This document shows positions 36,378-45,785 of a stretch of DNA of 64,000 nucleotides, piece after piece. The translations under genes were made by a program, and so were the position numbers. Positions within the stretch are counted from its first letter, which is position 1. Every line of letters begins with the position of its first letter. Source of the DNA: Viscum album. Taxonomy: Eukaryota; Streptophyta; Magnoliopsida; Santalales; Viscaceae. The DNA lies in the NCBI GenBank assembly GCA_963277665.1, contig OY728147.1, forward strand, positions 1,259,525,424-1,259,589,423. The letters are read 5' to 3'. The notes below the pieces were generated by a model, which was not told the DNA's origin, searched no databases, and saw only the letters and a list, made by a program, of their open reading frames with translations.

Positions 36378-38333
36378 TTAAAGAGGGTGGCATCTTTGTA
36401 AAGACCCAAAAGTATTCACTATTGGGAGGTCTCTCTTACCCAAAGTGGATCCAAAATTGATAATTAAAGGTTTTTAGGGGTTATATGGTCTATCAAAACC
36501 TACAAAACACAATTAAACACACGTTTTAAACATTTTTTCCCTTAACTAATTTTCCTTACTTTTACCATTTGGGGTTTTTGTTACGGTAACTAGTATTTTT
36601 AACCTAGGTAATTTATACCTTAAGAATGGAATAAAATGAGCTTTATAAGATAATTTTTACCCACTAATTATAAATATTATATCTAATTTATAAAATATAA
36701 ATCCTATTTGTTTTGTAAATTAATTTTAACACAAGCGCATGTAACATGCAAAAACATCGCTTTAACCTTAACCGCACTAACAGGGTTTTTACTATTTAGT
36801 GGTAAATATATTCATTATAATATAAAAATTGGTCCATTAATAAAAAATAGTTTATATTTATTAATATTAAAAAATAACTTAGCAGAATATAGGTTTTTTT
36901 GTAATTTTAAATCCTTTAATAAAATAAAATAACAATAATGTCAATTTTGATATTAATCATTTAATTTGAATTTTAAAAAAAATACAATGATGGAATTTTA
37001 ATATATTATGTTCACACCTATGTAACATGATATATTTATATAAAAAATTAATTTAACATAATGATTCATTCAATTTACTTGACGTTTAATATTTTAGTAT
37101 CATTTATTTTATTTTATTTTTAACTGAATAATTACTATTTTGGTGTTTCTTAAGCATTTAAAGTAATTATGTCAACTCAAAAAATTATCATGATAAAAAA
37201 ACACATTTATATTTCAAGAAAATATTTATAATGAAACATATGATGTCTTTTCCCTATCCCAAGTCTTTATAGATATTAAAAACAAGGTTCTTTTTTTTCT
37301 TTTTCTTTACCTAAATTACTATATAGATCACTTTCAAAAAAAAGTATCCAAAAAACTTATAAAAAACGATCCTAATGTAATAAGGGTATAAATATTTCTA
37401 TAAAATGTGTTTTTGGACAAATTAGTATGTCATTTATACCTTTATCTTCTTAGTTTAACCCCCTGGTAAACTCATTTTTACCTTAGCTGTTGTAATTAAT
37501 TTTTACTATTTTCACTATTCATTTTGGTTAGAAATTAAGTTGATATTATTTGAAAATATGAATTATTATGACTAAAAATATGAAATCCATTTTTAAAAAT
37601 TAATTTCACATAAGTGGAAAATTTTAATTTAAAATTATTCTCGTAGATGTGATGAGAAAGCGGGGTTTAAAAAAGAAAATGTTCAAAAGTTTATGAAGTT
37701 TTTCTATCCAATTTCAACATAAAATTGATTACAATAAACTAAAGTGTATTAATTGATATAAAATTTAACTAATTTTACTTATAAAAAAATTAAAATATAA
37801 TTTTTCATTATAAATTATTTAAACAAAAAGACATATTTCAATTAAAATTCAGTATATCCACTATTCATCAAAAAATAAAATATTTTCAAAAAACCCAAAA
37901 AACCACCCTAAGATAATTTTGATATTATGATTTCATAAATTAATTTTATTTTATAAAATTCATTTTCTAAAATTATCAAAAATTAATTTTATTATTGTTC
38001 ACGGAAAGAAATAAAAATCATTTTTTTGAGAAAATCGTATTTTTGAAACGTATAAGGACTTTTCTAAAAATTAAGTACCTTTTTATCAGTATGTTTTCTT
38101 TATATAAAACCATTATACTTAATATTTAAAAATTAGTTATTTCCATTCATGTATCTAAGTTTAATGACTAGGTTATAACGGTCATGTTTAAATAATTATA
38201 TTAATAATATATTGTGGTTTTGTTAAAACTCAGTGTCATGTGTAACACAAGATAACCCAATATTGCATGTAATGAAAAATATCAAAAATATTAAATTTAA
38301 TTGGAAAAAATCACCAAATTTTGGGGTGTTACA

Positions 38334-38338
38334 GTGTG
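38334..38338. repeat. Target-site duplication GTGTG, right side of LTR3
   Basis: Exact match to 24794-24798, directly after GTTACA. Confidence 0.87.
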
Positions 38339-39250
38339 TTTTTATTATTTTTTTGTCCAATAGATGATCTACTATGATAATTATGATTAAATACAATTCA
38401 TATTTTTTTGTAGGCATATATATTAATACTATTTGAAGGGAAACCTTTAAGAATATAAATTTGGAGTTGTTAGTCCTCACATCACTTTTACACAACTATT
38501 CTCATTGTAACCAAATAAAATTGCATTAGTAGTTGACAAATGGCCACAATGTTTGAAAGAAAACTTACAGATGCTATGCTTTTCTTAATACTCACGATGT
38601 AGGGGTAAAACTCTACAATTTAATCATATGAAATATATTTTCATTCATTTCATTACTTATTACTTTTTGTTTTTTAGGTATCATTGGTTACTCATTATAG
38701 TCCATTTGGATACTCCAAATATTTATTTTCTGGATTCAATGCATGGATACCCAACAAACCGACCACACATGATGTCATTTATCAATTTGTAATACACTAG
38801 GTGCAATATTGTACAAATAAAATTCAATTTATATATCTTATATTATGTTTTAATGAAAAATATATTATGATAGAGTGATGTTTAAATATTATCAAAATCA
38901 TGGATTGAGGATAGTCCATGAGCTTAAAAATCCTATCAACTTCTACAAATGGACAAGTATTTGGGTATATATAATAACATTCCACTATCAAAAGAAATTA
39001 CTTGTTTTTCTCAATGTTTATGCAGTGCATAGGACAAACTAATGAAAAATATTTTGGTTATTATGTTTTCAAATTTATGAAAGATATTGTATTCCATCAA
39101 AAAACTAGAATCCCCAAAGAGGTATTTTCGATGATAATTATAATTTCATTTAAAACGTTTAACGATCCTTTATTTATTTATATTTTTTCAGTACTACTGG
39201 GACTATTAGTATTCCTCATATTCAAAATAGGTAATATATTTTTTTAGAAA
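38339..39250 (+). pseudogene. ORF2 C-terminal Ulp1/C48-like protease region (CACTA copy A)
   Basis: Rest of the second CACTA gene after LTR3. Exon-like patches: YHWLLIIVHLDTPNIYFLDS then MHGYP (38679-38750), following an intron-like TTTTTTAG, and QTNEKYFGYYVFKFMKDIVF (about 39032-39090). These match the catalytic region of Ulp1-type (C48) cysteine peptidases carried by many plant CACTA and MULE elements. The His (38682-38684) and Asp (38733-38735) are present. The catalytic Cys is replaced by Phe (TTT at 39053-39055) where copy B has TGT. Stops lie between the patches. No host function can be inferred; relatives of this domain cleave SUMO-like modifiers. Confidence 0.8.
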
Positions 39251-39569
39251 CTAATGGGAAGAATACATGGTGTTATATTGTATATAGACATCATGAAGAG
39301 GTGACTTCCTAGTACTTATATAGTGAATCTTCTCATTATTTTATCTAATTTTTTAGTTAATTTCATTTTCATTTTTATCTAATAATTTTTTTTTAATTAT
39401 AATAGTGATCATTAATAAGGATGATATACTCATGATGCACTCATATACTATTATTATGCACTCAATGAGAATGATTCACTCATGATGATTAACTTTTTTT
39501 TATTATGAAATTTATTAAACATTTCAGGTTATCAAACAACAATATTGTAAGATAACCATGAATGTTAAA
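39251..39569. other. Transition from ORF2 to subterminal repeats (copy A)
   Basis: AT-rich 3' part of ORF2 or UTR. The stretch about 39250-39400 (GAATACATGG...CATCATGAAGAGGTGA...ATTTTATCTAA) is repeated in diverged form at about 39890-40050, so the gene end was duplicated with repeat units in between. Copy B shows the same arrangement (about 56720-56860 and 57385-57510). Confidence 0.5.
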
Positions 39570-42500
39570 TTAATTGAAGAATAAAAATACATGGCGTGAT
39601 GTGTAGGAATCAACTATAACTCAATATGATACACGGTATTTCCAGTATGACTTGAAGTTTATGTTATTATTTTAAATTTTACATTTTTGTTCAAAATACA
39701 TGTTACATACTCAAAATCAAGAAAACACATTCAGATTGTTTTTATATTTTAGGAAAATGAGTCATAAGTCATTATTAACATGTATGAATCTGTCTCAACT
39801 CAATCCAATACATGGTTTTCCCAGTATAAAAGAGCTAGTAACATGTTTTAAGCTGCTCGTGCTCAAGATAGATTGGACTTTGAGGCTGTAATTGAGATAA
39901 TGGTGATAGGGAAATATGTCAAGAATGTATACATACATCATGAAAAAGGTGAATTATTATTACTTATTTAGTTAATTTTTTCATCATTTTATCTACTATT
40001 TTTAAGTTAATTTCCTTATCATTTTTATCTAATTCTTATTTAGGTTTTTTCATATATCATTTGAGAATTCATACTTTGATTTTAAATATTTACAACAAGA
40101 TAGAAAATAGAGAATATATTCCTTTTGGATGGAAGAGGAAACCACATATTTCTTAAAGAATGAAGTGAATCATATGGATGCTTCGACCAATGAATTTTTC
40201 AATAGTTGAATGGAAAATTATGAATTCTCAAAAGATATATCATAAACATTTTCTTGAATGGTGTAGGAATCAGATACACCTCAATCAATTGTCCCTCAAT
40301 CTGATACACAGTGTGCTTGGTATGACTTGAAGTGTATGTTTTTAGTTTATAATTTACATTTTAGTTCAAAACACACATCACACACTCAAAACTGAGAAAA
40401 AACATTCATATTGTTTTTATACTTAAGGATAATGATCTATAAGTTATTCGTGACATGTAAGAATTAATTGTTCCTCAATCTGATACACAGTGTGTCCGGT
40501 ATGACTCAAAGTGCATATTTTCATTTTAAAATTGATATTTTAATTCAAAACACACACCACATTCTAAAAACTAAGAAAACACATTTTTATTGTGTTGATA
40601 CTTTAGTAAAATGATCCATAAATTATTTGTGATGTATAGGAATTAGTCTCACCTCAATCCGATGCACGATGTGTCTTGTATGATTCAAAGTGTCTATTGT
40701 CAGTTTAAAATTGATGATATAGTTCAAAACATGTGTTACTCATTAAAAAACAGAGAAAATGTGCCCAGATTGTCATGATAATTTAGGAAAACAATTTTTA
40801 AGTCATATGTAACCTATAGTAATTAGTCTCATGCCAAACTGACACATGATGTGACTGGTATGACTCGAAGTGTGTATTTTTAGTTTAAATTGACATTTTA
40901 GTAAAAAGATGTGTGATACACTCAAAAACTGAGCACACATATTCTGATTATTTTTATACTTTGGTACAATGATCCATAAGTAATTTTTTACGTGTTGGAA
41001 TCATCCTCACATTAATCTGACGCACAGTGTGATCAGTATGACTCCAAGTGTGACTTTTTATTTAAAATTGACATTTTAGTTCAAAACATGCGTCGCATAC
41101 TCAAAATCAATAAAACACATTTGTATTGTTTTGATACTTTAGGAAAATGATCCATAAGTCATTTTGACGTGTAGAAATTAGTTTCACCTTAATCTGATGC
41201 ATGGTGTGACTGGTATGAGTCAAAGTGTGTCTTTTTATTTAAAATTTACATTTTTGTTCAAAACACATTTCACATACTCAAAACTAAGGAAACGAATTTA
41301 GACTATTTTGATACTTAAGGAAAATGATCCATAAGTCATTTTTGACGTGTAGGAATCATCCGCACCTCAATCTGATACACGGTGTACCCAGTATAACTCA
41401 AACGTGTCTATTATCACTTGACAATTAAGTTCAAAACATGTGTCACTCACTAAAAACTGAGCTAACACACCCATATTTTCTTGATAATTTAGGAAAATGA
41501 TTCACAACTCATTTTTGACGTGTATGAATCAGTCTCATGTCAAACCCAACACACGAAGTGACCAATATGACTCAAAATGTGTGTTTTTGATTTAAATTGA
41601 TATTTTAGTAAAAAAGAAATGTAGCATAATCAAAACTAAGAAAACGCATTTGGAATGTCTTGAAACTTTAGGATAATAATCCGTATGTCATTTTTGATGT
41701 TTAAGAATTAGTCTCACCTCAATTCTACACACAGTGTGATCAATATGAATCCAAGTGTGTTGTTTTATTTAAAATTGACATTTTAGTTCAAAACACACGT
41801 CACATACTCAAAACTGAGAAAACACATTATGATTATTTTGATACTTTATGATAATGGCCTATAAGTCATTTATGATGTGTATGAATTAGTCACACCACAA
41901 TATGATACACGGCGTGCCCAGTATGAATCAAAGTGTTTGTTATCAATTTAAAATTGATAATTTAGTTCTAAACATATGTCACTAACTAAAAACCGAGAAA
42001 ACTCACTCAGATTGTCTTGATACTTTAGGAAAGTAATTAATAAGTCATTTTTGATGTGTATGAATTAGTCTCATGTCAAATCAGCACACAATGTGACTGA
42101 TATGACTCAAAGTTCATGTTTTTAGTTTAAATTGAAAATTTAGTAAAAAAGACACGTGACATACTCAAAACTGAGAAATTACATTTGGATTGTCTTGATA
42201 CTTTTGGACAATGATCTATAAGTCATATGTGATGTGTAGGAATTAGCTTCATGTCAACTCAACACATGGTGTTACCAGTAGGACTCTTCAAAACTGAGAA
42301 CACACATTTTATTTTAATAATTTATGATAATGATCCTTAAGTAATTTGTGACGTGTAGGAATCAATCACACCTCAATCTGATACACAGTGTACCTAGTAT
42401 GACTCAAAGTGTCCATTATCTGTTTAAAATTGACAATTTAGTTCAAAACGTGTGTCACCCACTGAAAAATGAGCAAACGGCTTGAATTGCCTTGATATTT

Positions 42501-42785
42501 TAGGACAATTATTCATAATTCATTTGTGATGTCTAGGAACTAGTCTCACGTCAAACCGACACACGATGTGACTGGTAAGACTCAAAGTGTGTGTTTTCAG
42601 TTTAAATTGACATTTTAGTAAAAGATAAATGTCGTACTCAAAACTAAGCAAATACATTGGGATTTTCTTGATACTTTAAGGAAAAGATCCTTAAGTCATT
42701 TTTGACATACAAGAATCATTCACACATCAATCCAATGCATGTTGTGAATAGTATGATGCCATGTGTGTCATTTTATTTAAAATTG
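39570..42785 (+). repeat. CACTA 3' subterminal repeat array, copy A (~177-bp units)
   Basis: About 16-17 degenerate tandem units, broken once by unique sequence at about 39830-40240. Each unit carries, in order, CATAAGTCATTTTTGACGTG, TAGGAATCAGTC, a dyad-like CACGGTGTGACYGGTATGAC, TCAAAGTGTG, TTTAAAATTGACATTTTAG, a CAC-rich segment, then ACTCAAAACTGAGAAAACAC and TTGATACTTTAGGAAAATGA. Three subtypes are told apart by the middle: alpha (TTCAAAACACACGTCACA), beta (TTCAAAACATGTGTCACTCA) and gamma (AGTAAAAAAGACATGTGACA). They occur in the order alpha-alpha-beta-gamma, repeated. In CACTA elements such repeats bind the accessory transposition protein; that role is inferred here. Confidence 0.85.
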
Positions 42786-43164
42786 ATTTTTTATTAATGT
42801 ATTGATTAATATTTATGTTTAATTTATTTCTTTATAGTATTACTAACATAAGTATTGTTTTTCTATACAGGTGATTCTTTTTCTTGAGTTGGGGTGTTTT
42901 ATTCGACAACTGATACCATGATCATACTTTTTTGAGAAATGGTCGAGTGCAAAAAATAATGGAACTATTGATATTTTTGAATGTTTGTGATAGTACTTAC
43001 TAATGTAATTATACAATAAAATTTTTGAAATGTCTATAATAGTGTTTTTTTCTTATATTTGTGATATTATTTTTATTTCAATTAAATTATTAATATGTCA
43101 TATACTAGTGTGTATGCTGCTATAGTGTGCTGCAATTTTAACATCACATTCATAACCAAAAAAA
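42786..43164 (+). other. Conserved unique 3' segment of the CACTA, copy A
   Basis: It matches 60316-60690 of copy B over its full length (GGTGATTCTTT..., CAACTGATACCATGAT, GAATGTTTGTGATAGTACTT). It may be an untranslated exon or a spacer between the subterminal repeats and terminal hairpins. A polypyrimidine-AG (TTTTCTATACAG) at about 42860-42871 looks like a splice acceptor and is shared with copy B, where it reads TTATACAAG. No coding frame is evident. Confidence 0.55.
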
Positions 43165-43440
43165 TAGGTTTTTGCAGCATCACCCTTTAACAGCGCTAAA
43201 AAAAGTGCTGATAAAGGGGGTACCTTCATTAGTGCTAAAAAAGCACTTATAAAAGACACTTTTAACATCTCTAAAAAAACACTGATAAAAGTACACTTTT
43301 ATCAGTACTGATAAAGGTACCCCTTTATCAATGCTTTTCTTAGCACTTATAAAGGAACTCCCTTTATCAGTGCTTTTTTAAGCATTGATAAAGACCTCCC
43401 TTTATCCATGCTTTTTTACAAGCGCTGATAAAAGTATACT
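43165..43440. repeat. CACTA terminal hairpin array, first part (copy A)
   Basis: Repeated inverted pairs of AGCGCTGATAAAAG and its complement CTTTTATCAGCGCT, separated by short T or A runs, giving many overlapping stem-loops. This style of terminal palindrome is common in plant CACTA elements. The array is interrupted at about 43440 and resumes near 44610. Confidence 0.75.
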
Positions 43441-44520
43441 TCAAAAAAAATATTTCATTAAAAATAATATATAAATATATTTATATTGATATAAATATAA
43501 TATATATTTTTTAAATATTTTTTAGATAAAGCTAAATAGGCATTAACACTTAATATATAAGATAATTAGTGAAAATGGATTATAAAATAATTAAAAATAT
43601 TTTTTTAATTAATAATTTGCTAATTATTATTGAGTAATAGTCTTTAATAACAATTTGAATATAAAAAAATAAAAAAAATTAATAAAACATCGAAAATAAG
43701 TTGAAAACGCAACTCGAACTTCAAACAACCATAACTTTTGATCCGGGTATCCGTTTGAACTATACCACATATAAAATCAAAGCCTACAATGAGCTCTACG
43801 CCCTTAGTGACACATGTAAGCCACTATCAAAAAATTTTAGGCCTAAAAAGACCCGAAAAAACTACAAAACTAGGTTTTTTGTTAGGGTACCATAATTGTT
43901 TAACATTTGATGGATTTTTAGGCTCATTTAAGGGGGTATTATTGCCTTTTTTTTGGTGAAGACTGAATTTATTTCTAGAGTTTATGTTCATATTAATATT
44001 ATGGTTTTTTAATTTTATCATTTTTTATAATGTATAGTTATTTATAATCAAATATATAATAATATATACATTTTTTTATATTCACCCATAAAATTTTAAT
44101 TTTATAAATAAATAATTAAACATATTTATATATAAAATATATTTCTCAATATATTAACCGTATCTAAATAAAAAATAATACCCATTTTATTTAAAATACA
44201 AATGTATGAATATTTATATATATATATACATATACAATTAATGTGTATATAATGTTTATATATATATAAATATATTTGTGTGTGTATTGAAAAACATATA
44301 TATATTTATCTATATATTCTAATATATGTATATAAATATTAATATATAATATATGTAAATAAATATAAATATGTATATGTATTTATAAACACACACACAC
44401 AAAAAACAAATTTTATGTGCATTTAAATAAATAGATATATATATATATATATATATGGATAAAAAATGTAATGAAATACATATATAAAAATGTAGATATA
44501 TCATAAAATGAAAGACAAAA
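43441..44520. other. AT-rich block interrupting the hairpin array
   Basis: It includes long A/T and (TA)n runs (44217-44240, 44432-44455) and, at 43690-43890, a more balanced patch (AACTTTTGATCCGGGTATCC, then GAGCTCTACGCCCTTAGTGA and AGGCCTAAAAAGACCCGAAA). I cannot name the patch. The block is absent from copy B's hairpin array, so it is probably an insertion in copy A or a local expansion. No target duplication could be made out. Confidence 0.45.
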
Positions 44521-44521
44521 C

Positions 44522-44590
44522 AATATAGGTGAGTGGCAGAGTTGCGGGCGCATGAGCAGGAGGTCTTAAGTTCAAAACCCAGCAAAGGCA
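44522..44590 (+). ncRNA. tRNA-derived SINE-like head (pol III A and B boxes)
   Basis: The sequence GGTGAGTGGCAGAGTTGCGG resembles a tRNA A-box region, and GTCTTAAGTTCAAAACCCAG, about 37 bases on, resembles a B box (GGTTCAAANCC). Spacing and order fit an internal RNA polymerase III promoter as in plant SINEs. I cannot delimit a tail or target duplication; the following bases run back into CACTA hairpin sequence. It is not a functional tRNA. Confidence 0.35.
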
Positions 44591-44609
44591 AAGGCGTGCG
44601 GGCGGGGTT

Positions 44610-45412
44610 GAGCAGGTGCCTAGCGCTGATAAAAGGGGGTGGGGGAAGGTAGTACAATTAAAATGGGGTTGAGCCATGAAAAAAGGGGGTTGATCACCCT
44701 CTGATTTATAGATTTTTTTAAAAAAAATGACCTTTACTAACGCTTTTTTAGCGCTGATAAAAGGAGTTTTTAATAGTGCTAAAAAGCACTGATAAAGGAC
44801 CCTTTTATCACCACTGATAAAAAACACTTTTATCACTGCTTTTTTAATGCTGAAAAGAGGGGTGGGGAGGCTAGCGTAGTTAAAAGTGGGTCGAGCACTG
44901 ACAAAAAGGGGGTTTTCCACCCTCCGATTTATAGATTTTTTTTAAAAAAAAATTGACCTTTATAAGCACTTTTTTTAGCGCTGATAAAAGGGGTCTTTTA
45001 ACAACACTAAAAACGTTGTTAAATGATCATTTTATTAGTACTGACAAAAAACACTTTTTATCAACATTTCTTTTAATGCATATAAAAGAGGTCTTTATCA
45101 GCGCTTTTTAGCACTGATAATGGAGACCCCTTTTAATAGCAACTTGATTATCAGCATTTTTTTATTGGTGATAACTGATTTTTTTAATGTTGATAAAATC
45201 TTGTTTTGTGGTTGTGATTGTATCAATATAGCATTTATTAATGCTAAAAAATCCTTGTTTATCAATGCTAAACTAACATTGATTTAGATTCATCTTTATA
45301 AGGTCTCTCTTCATCACCACTAGCACTAAAAAATAAACAACTTTTAACTACACTTAGATCTAAACACTTTTTTAATGATGATAATGAATTTTTTAGCGCT
45401 TTTAAAAACCAC
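44610..45412. repeat. CACTA terminal hairpin array, second part (copy A), with a 222-bp tandem duplication
   Basis: Further AGCGCTGATAAAAG inverted pairs. Two successive ~222-bp units share a GGGGGTGGGG-like run, a GAGC..TGA.AAAAAGGGGGTT block and CACCCTCYGATTTATAGATT (44695-44715 and 44917-44937). The end near 45400 (AGCGCTTTTAAAAACCACTA) aligns with copy B at 60866-60884, but the TAGTG terminus kept in B is not preserved. Confidence 0.65.
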
Positions 45413-45594
45413 TAAACCTATTATTGATATACTTTATAATATGTTAATATACTTAGATGTGTTATTTGGTGTGTGTGACTTAGAATTAACTTTGTTAATT
45501 AAGGTGTTTAGATGTTGGTTTTTGTGTTTATTCACTGATATATTAGTATGTGCACAAAAAACATTGGGTATGATAGTGTATATATGTTCATCCT

Positions 45595-45627
<33 letters not shown>

Positions 45628-45640
45628 GTGTTTTTTAGGT
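45413..45640. other. Flank shared by copies A and B, ending in a dinucleotide repeat
   Basis: The stretch (TATACTTTATAATATGTTAA..., GTGTTTAGATGTTGG, ATATATTAGTATGTGC, ATTGGGTATGATA) matches 60900-61130 beyond the copy B terminus. At 45594-45628 it ends in (AC)n(TA)n. Homology outside the terminus suggests that the copies were duplicated with their flank. Confidence 0.55.
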
Positions 45641-45785
45641 TTTCAAAAGGATTTCAGCCGAGCTGGAAATCACTAGGTTGTTCACTTCATACTACATCAC
45701 ATCATGGCTACGTCCAAACCCAAAGACTTGACACTTGCACAGGTTTACACCTAATATACATACACCACTTCAGGTGGGGGATAAT

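Larger units (their letters stand above)
24799..38333 (-). mobile_element. LTR3: gag-only LTR retrotransposon with 5.5-kb LTRs, inserted in CACTA ORF2
   Basis: Direct repeats of about 5.55 kb (24799-30347) and 5.52 kb (32814-38333) flank only about 2.47 kb. An exact 5-bp duplication GTGTG flanks the element. A purine-rich tract next to 30347 and a primer-site-like sequence next to 32813 place it on the minus strand. The interior has two intact CCHC zinc knuckles but no pol domains, which fits the TR-GAG class of non-autonomous elements, or an internal deletion. Its plus-strand left edge is TATAGTG in both LTRs; thus on the minus strand the LTR ends in TA rather than CA. The LTRs are more than four times the combined coding length. 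Confidence 0.87.
32814..38333 (-). repeat. LTR3 5' long terminal repeat
   Basis: Partner of 24799-30347, same internal order: GC-richer block at about 33380-33620, splice-donor-like boxes (about 34895 and 35085 recognisable, partly mutated), hairpin modules 35618-36035, TATA box 36367-36377. The right edge is GGGGTGTTACA followed by the GTGTG duplication. Confidence 0.87.
1..45412 (+). mobile_element. CACTA (En/Spm) DNA transposon, copy A, 5' end outside the window
   Basis: This is a class II transposon of the CACTA superfamily. It is recognised from a TNP2-type transposase (600-2067 and 21052-22480), a second gene with a transposase-like region and a Ulp1-like protease (22590-24793 and 38339-39250), a long array of ~177-bp subterminal repeats (39.57-42.79 kb) and hairpin-rich terminal DNA (43.17-45.41 kb). 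Two LTR retrotransposons sit inside the genes, each flanked by 5-bp target duplications. The 5' subterminal region and left terminus lie before base 1 or are lost. The 3' terminus is decayed: by alignment with copy B it should lie near 45410, but no clean TAGTG end is seen. All genes are broken, so it is not autonomous now. Confidence 0.8.

Noticed and set aside
39570..42785. CRISPR-like regular repeats
   Set aside because: The units are ~177 bp, wholly repetitive without unique spacers, and lie in a plant transposon beside a transposase. They are CACTA subterminal repeats.
44319..44920. Two overlapping minus-strand frames of 112 and 139 codons
   Set aside because: They read through (TA)n, (AC)n and hairpin words and the SINE-like head, with no protein motif.
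45688..45705. CACTTCATACTAC as the left terminus of copy B
   Set aside because: It starts with CACT and lies where a terminus would be convenient, but it lacks the following hairpin words and a matching 3-bp duplication (GGA follows the right end; the bases before are GTT).
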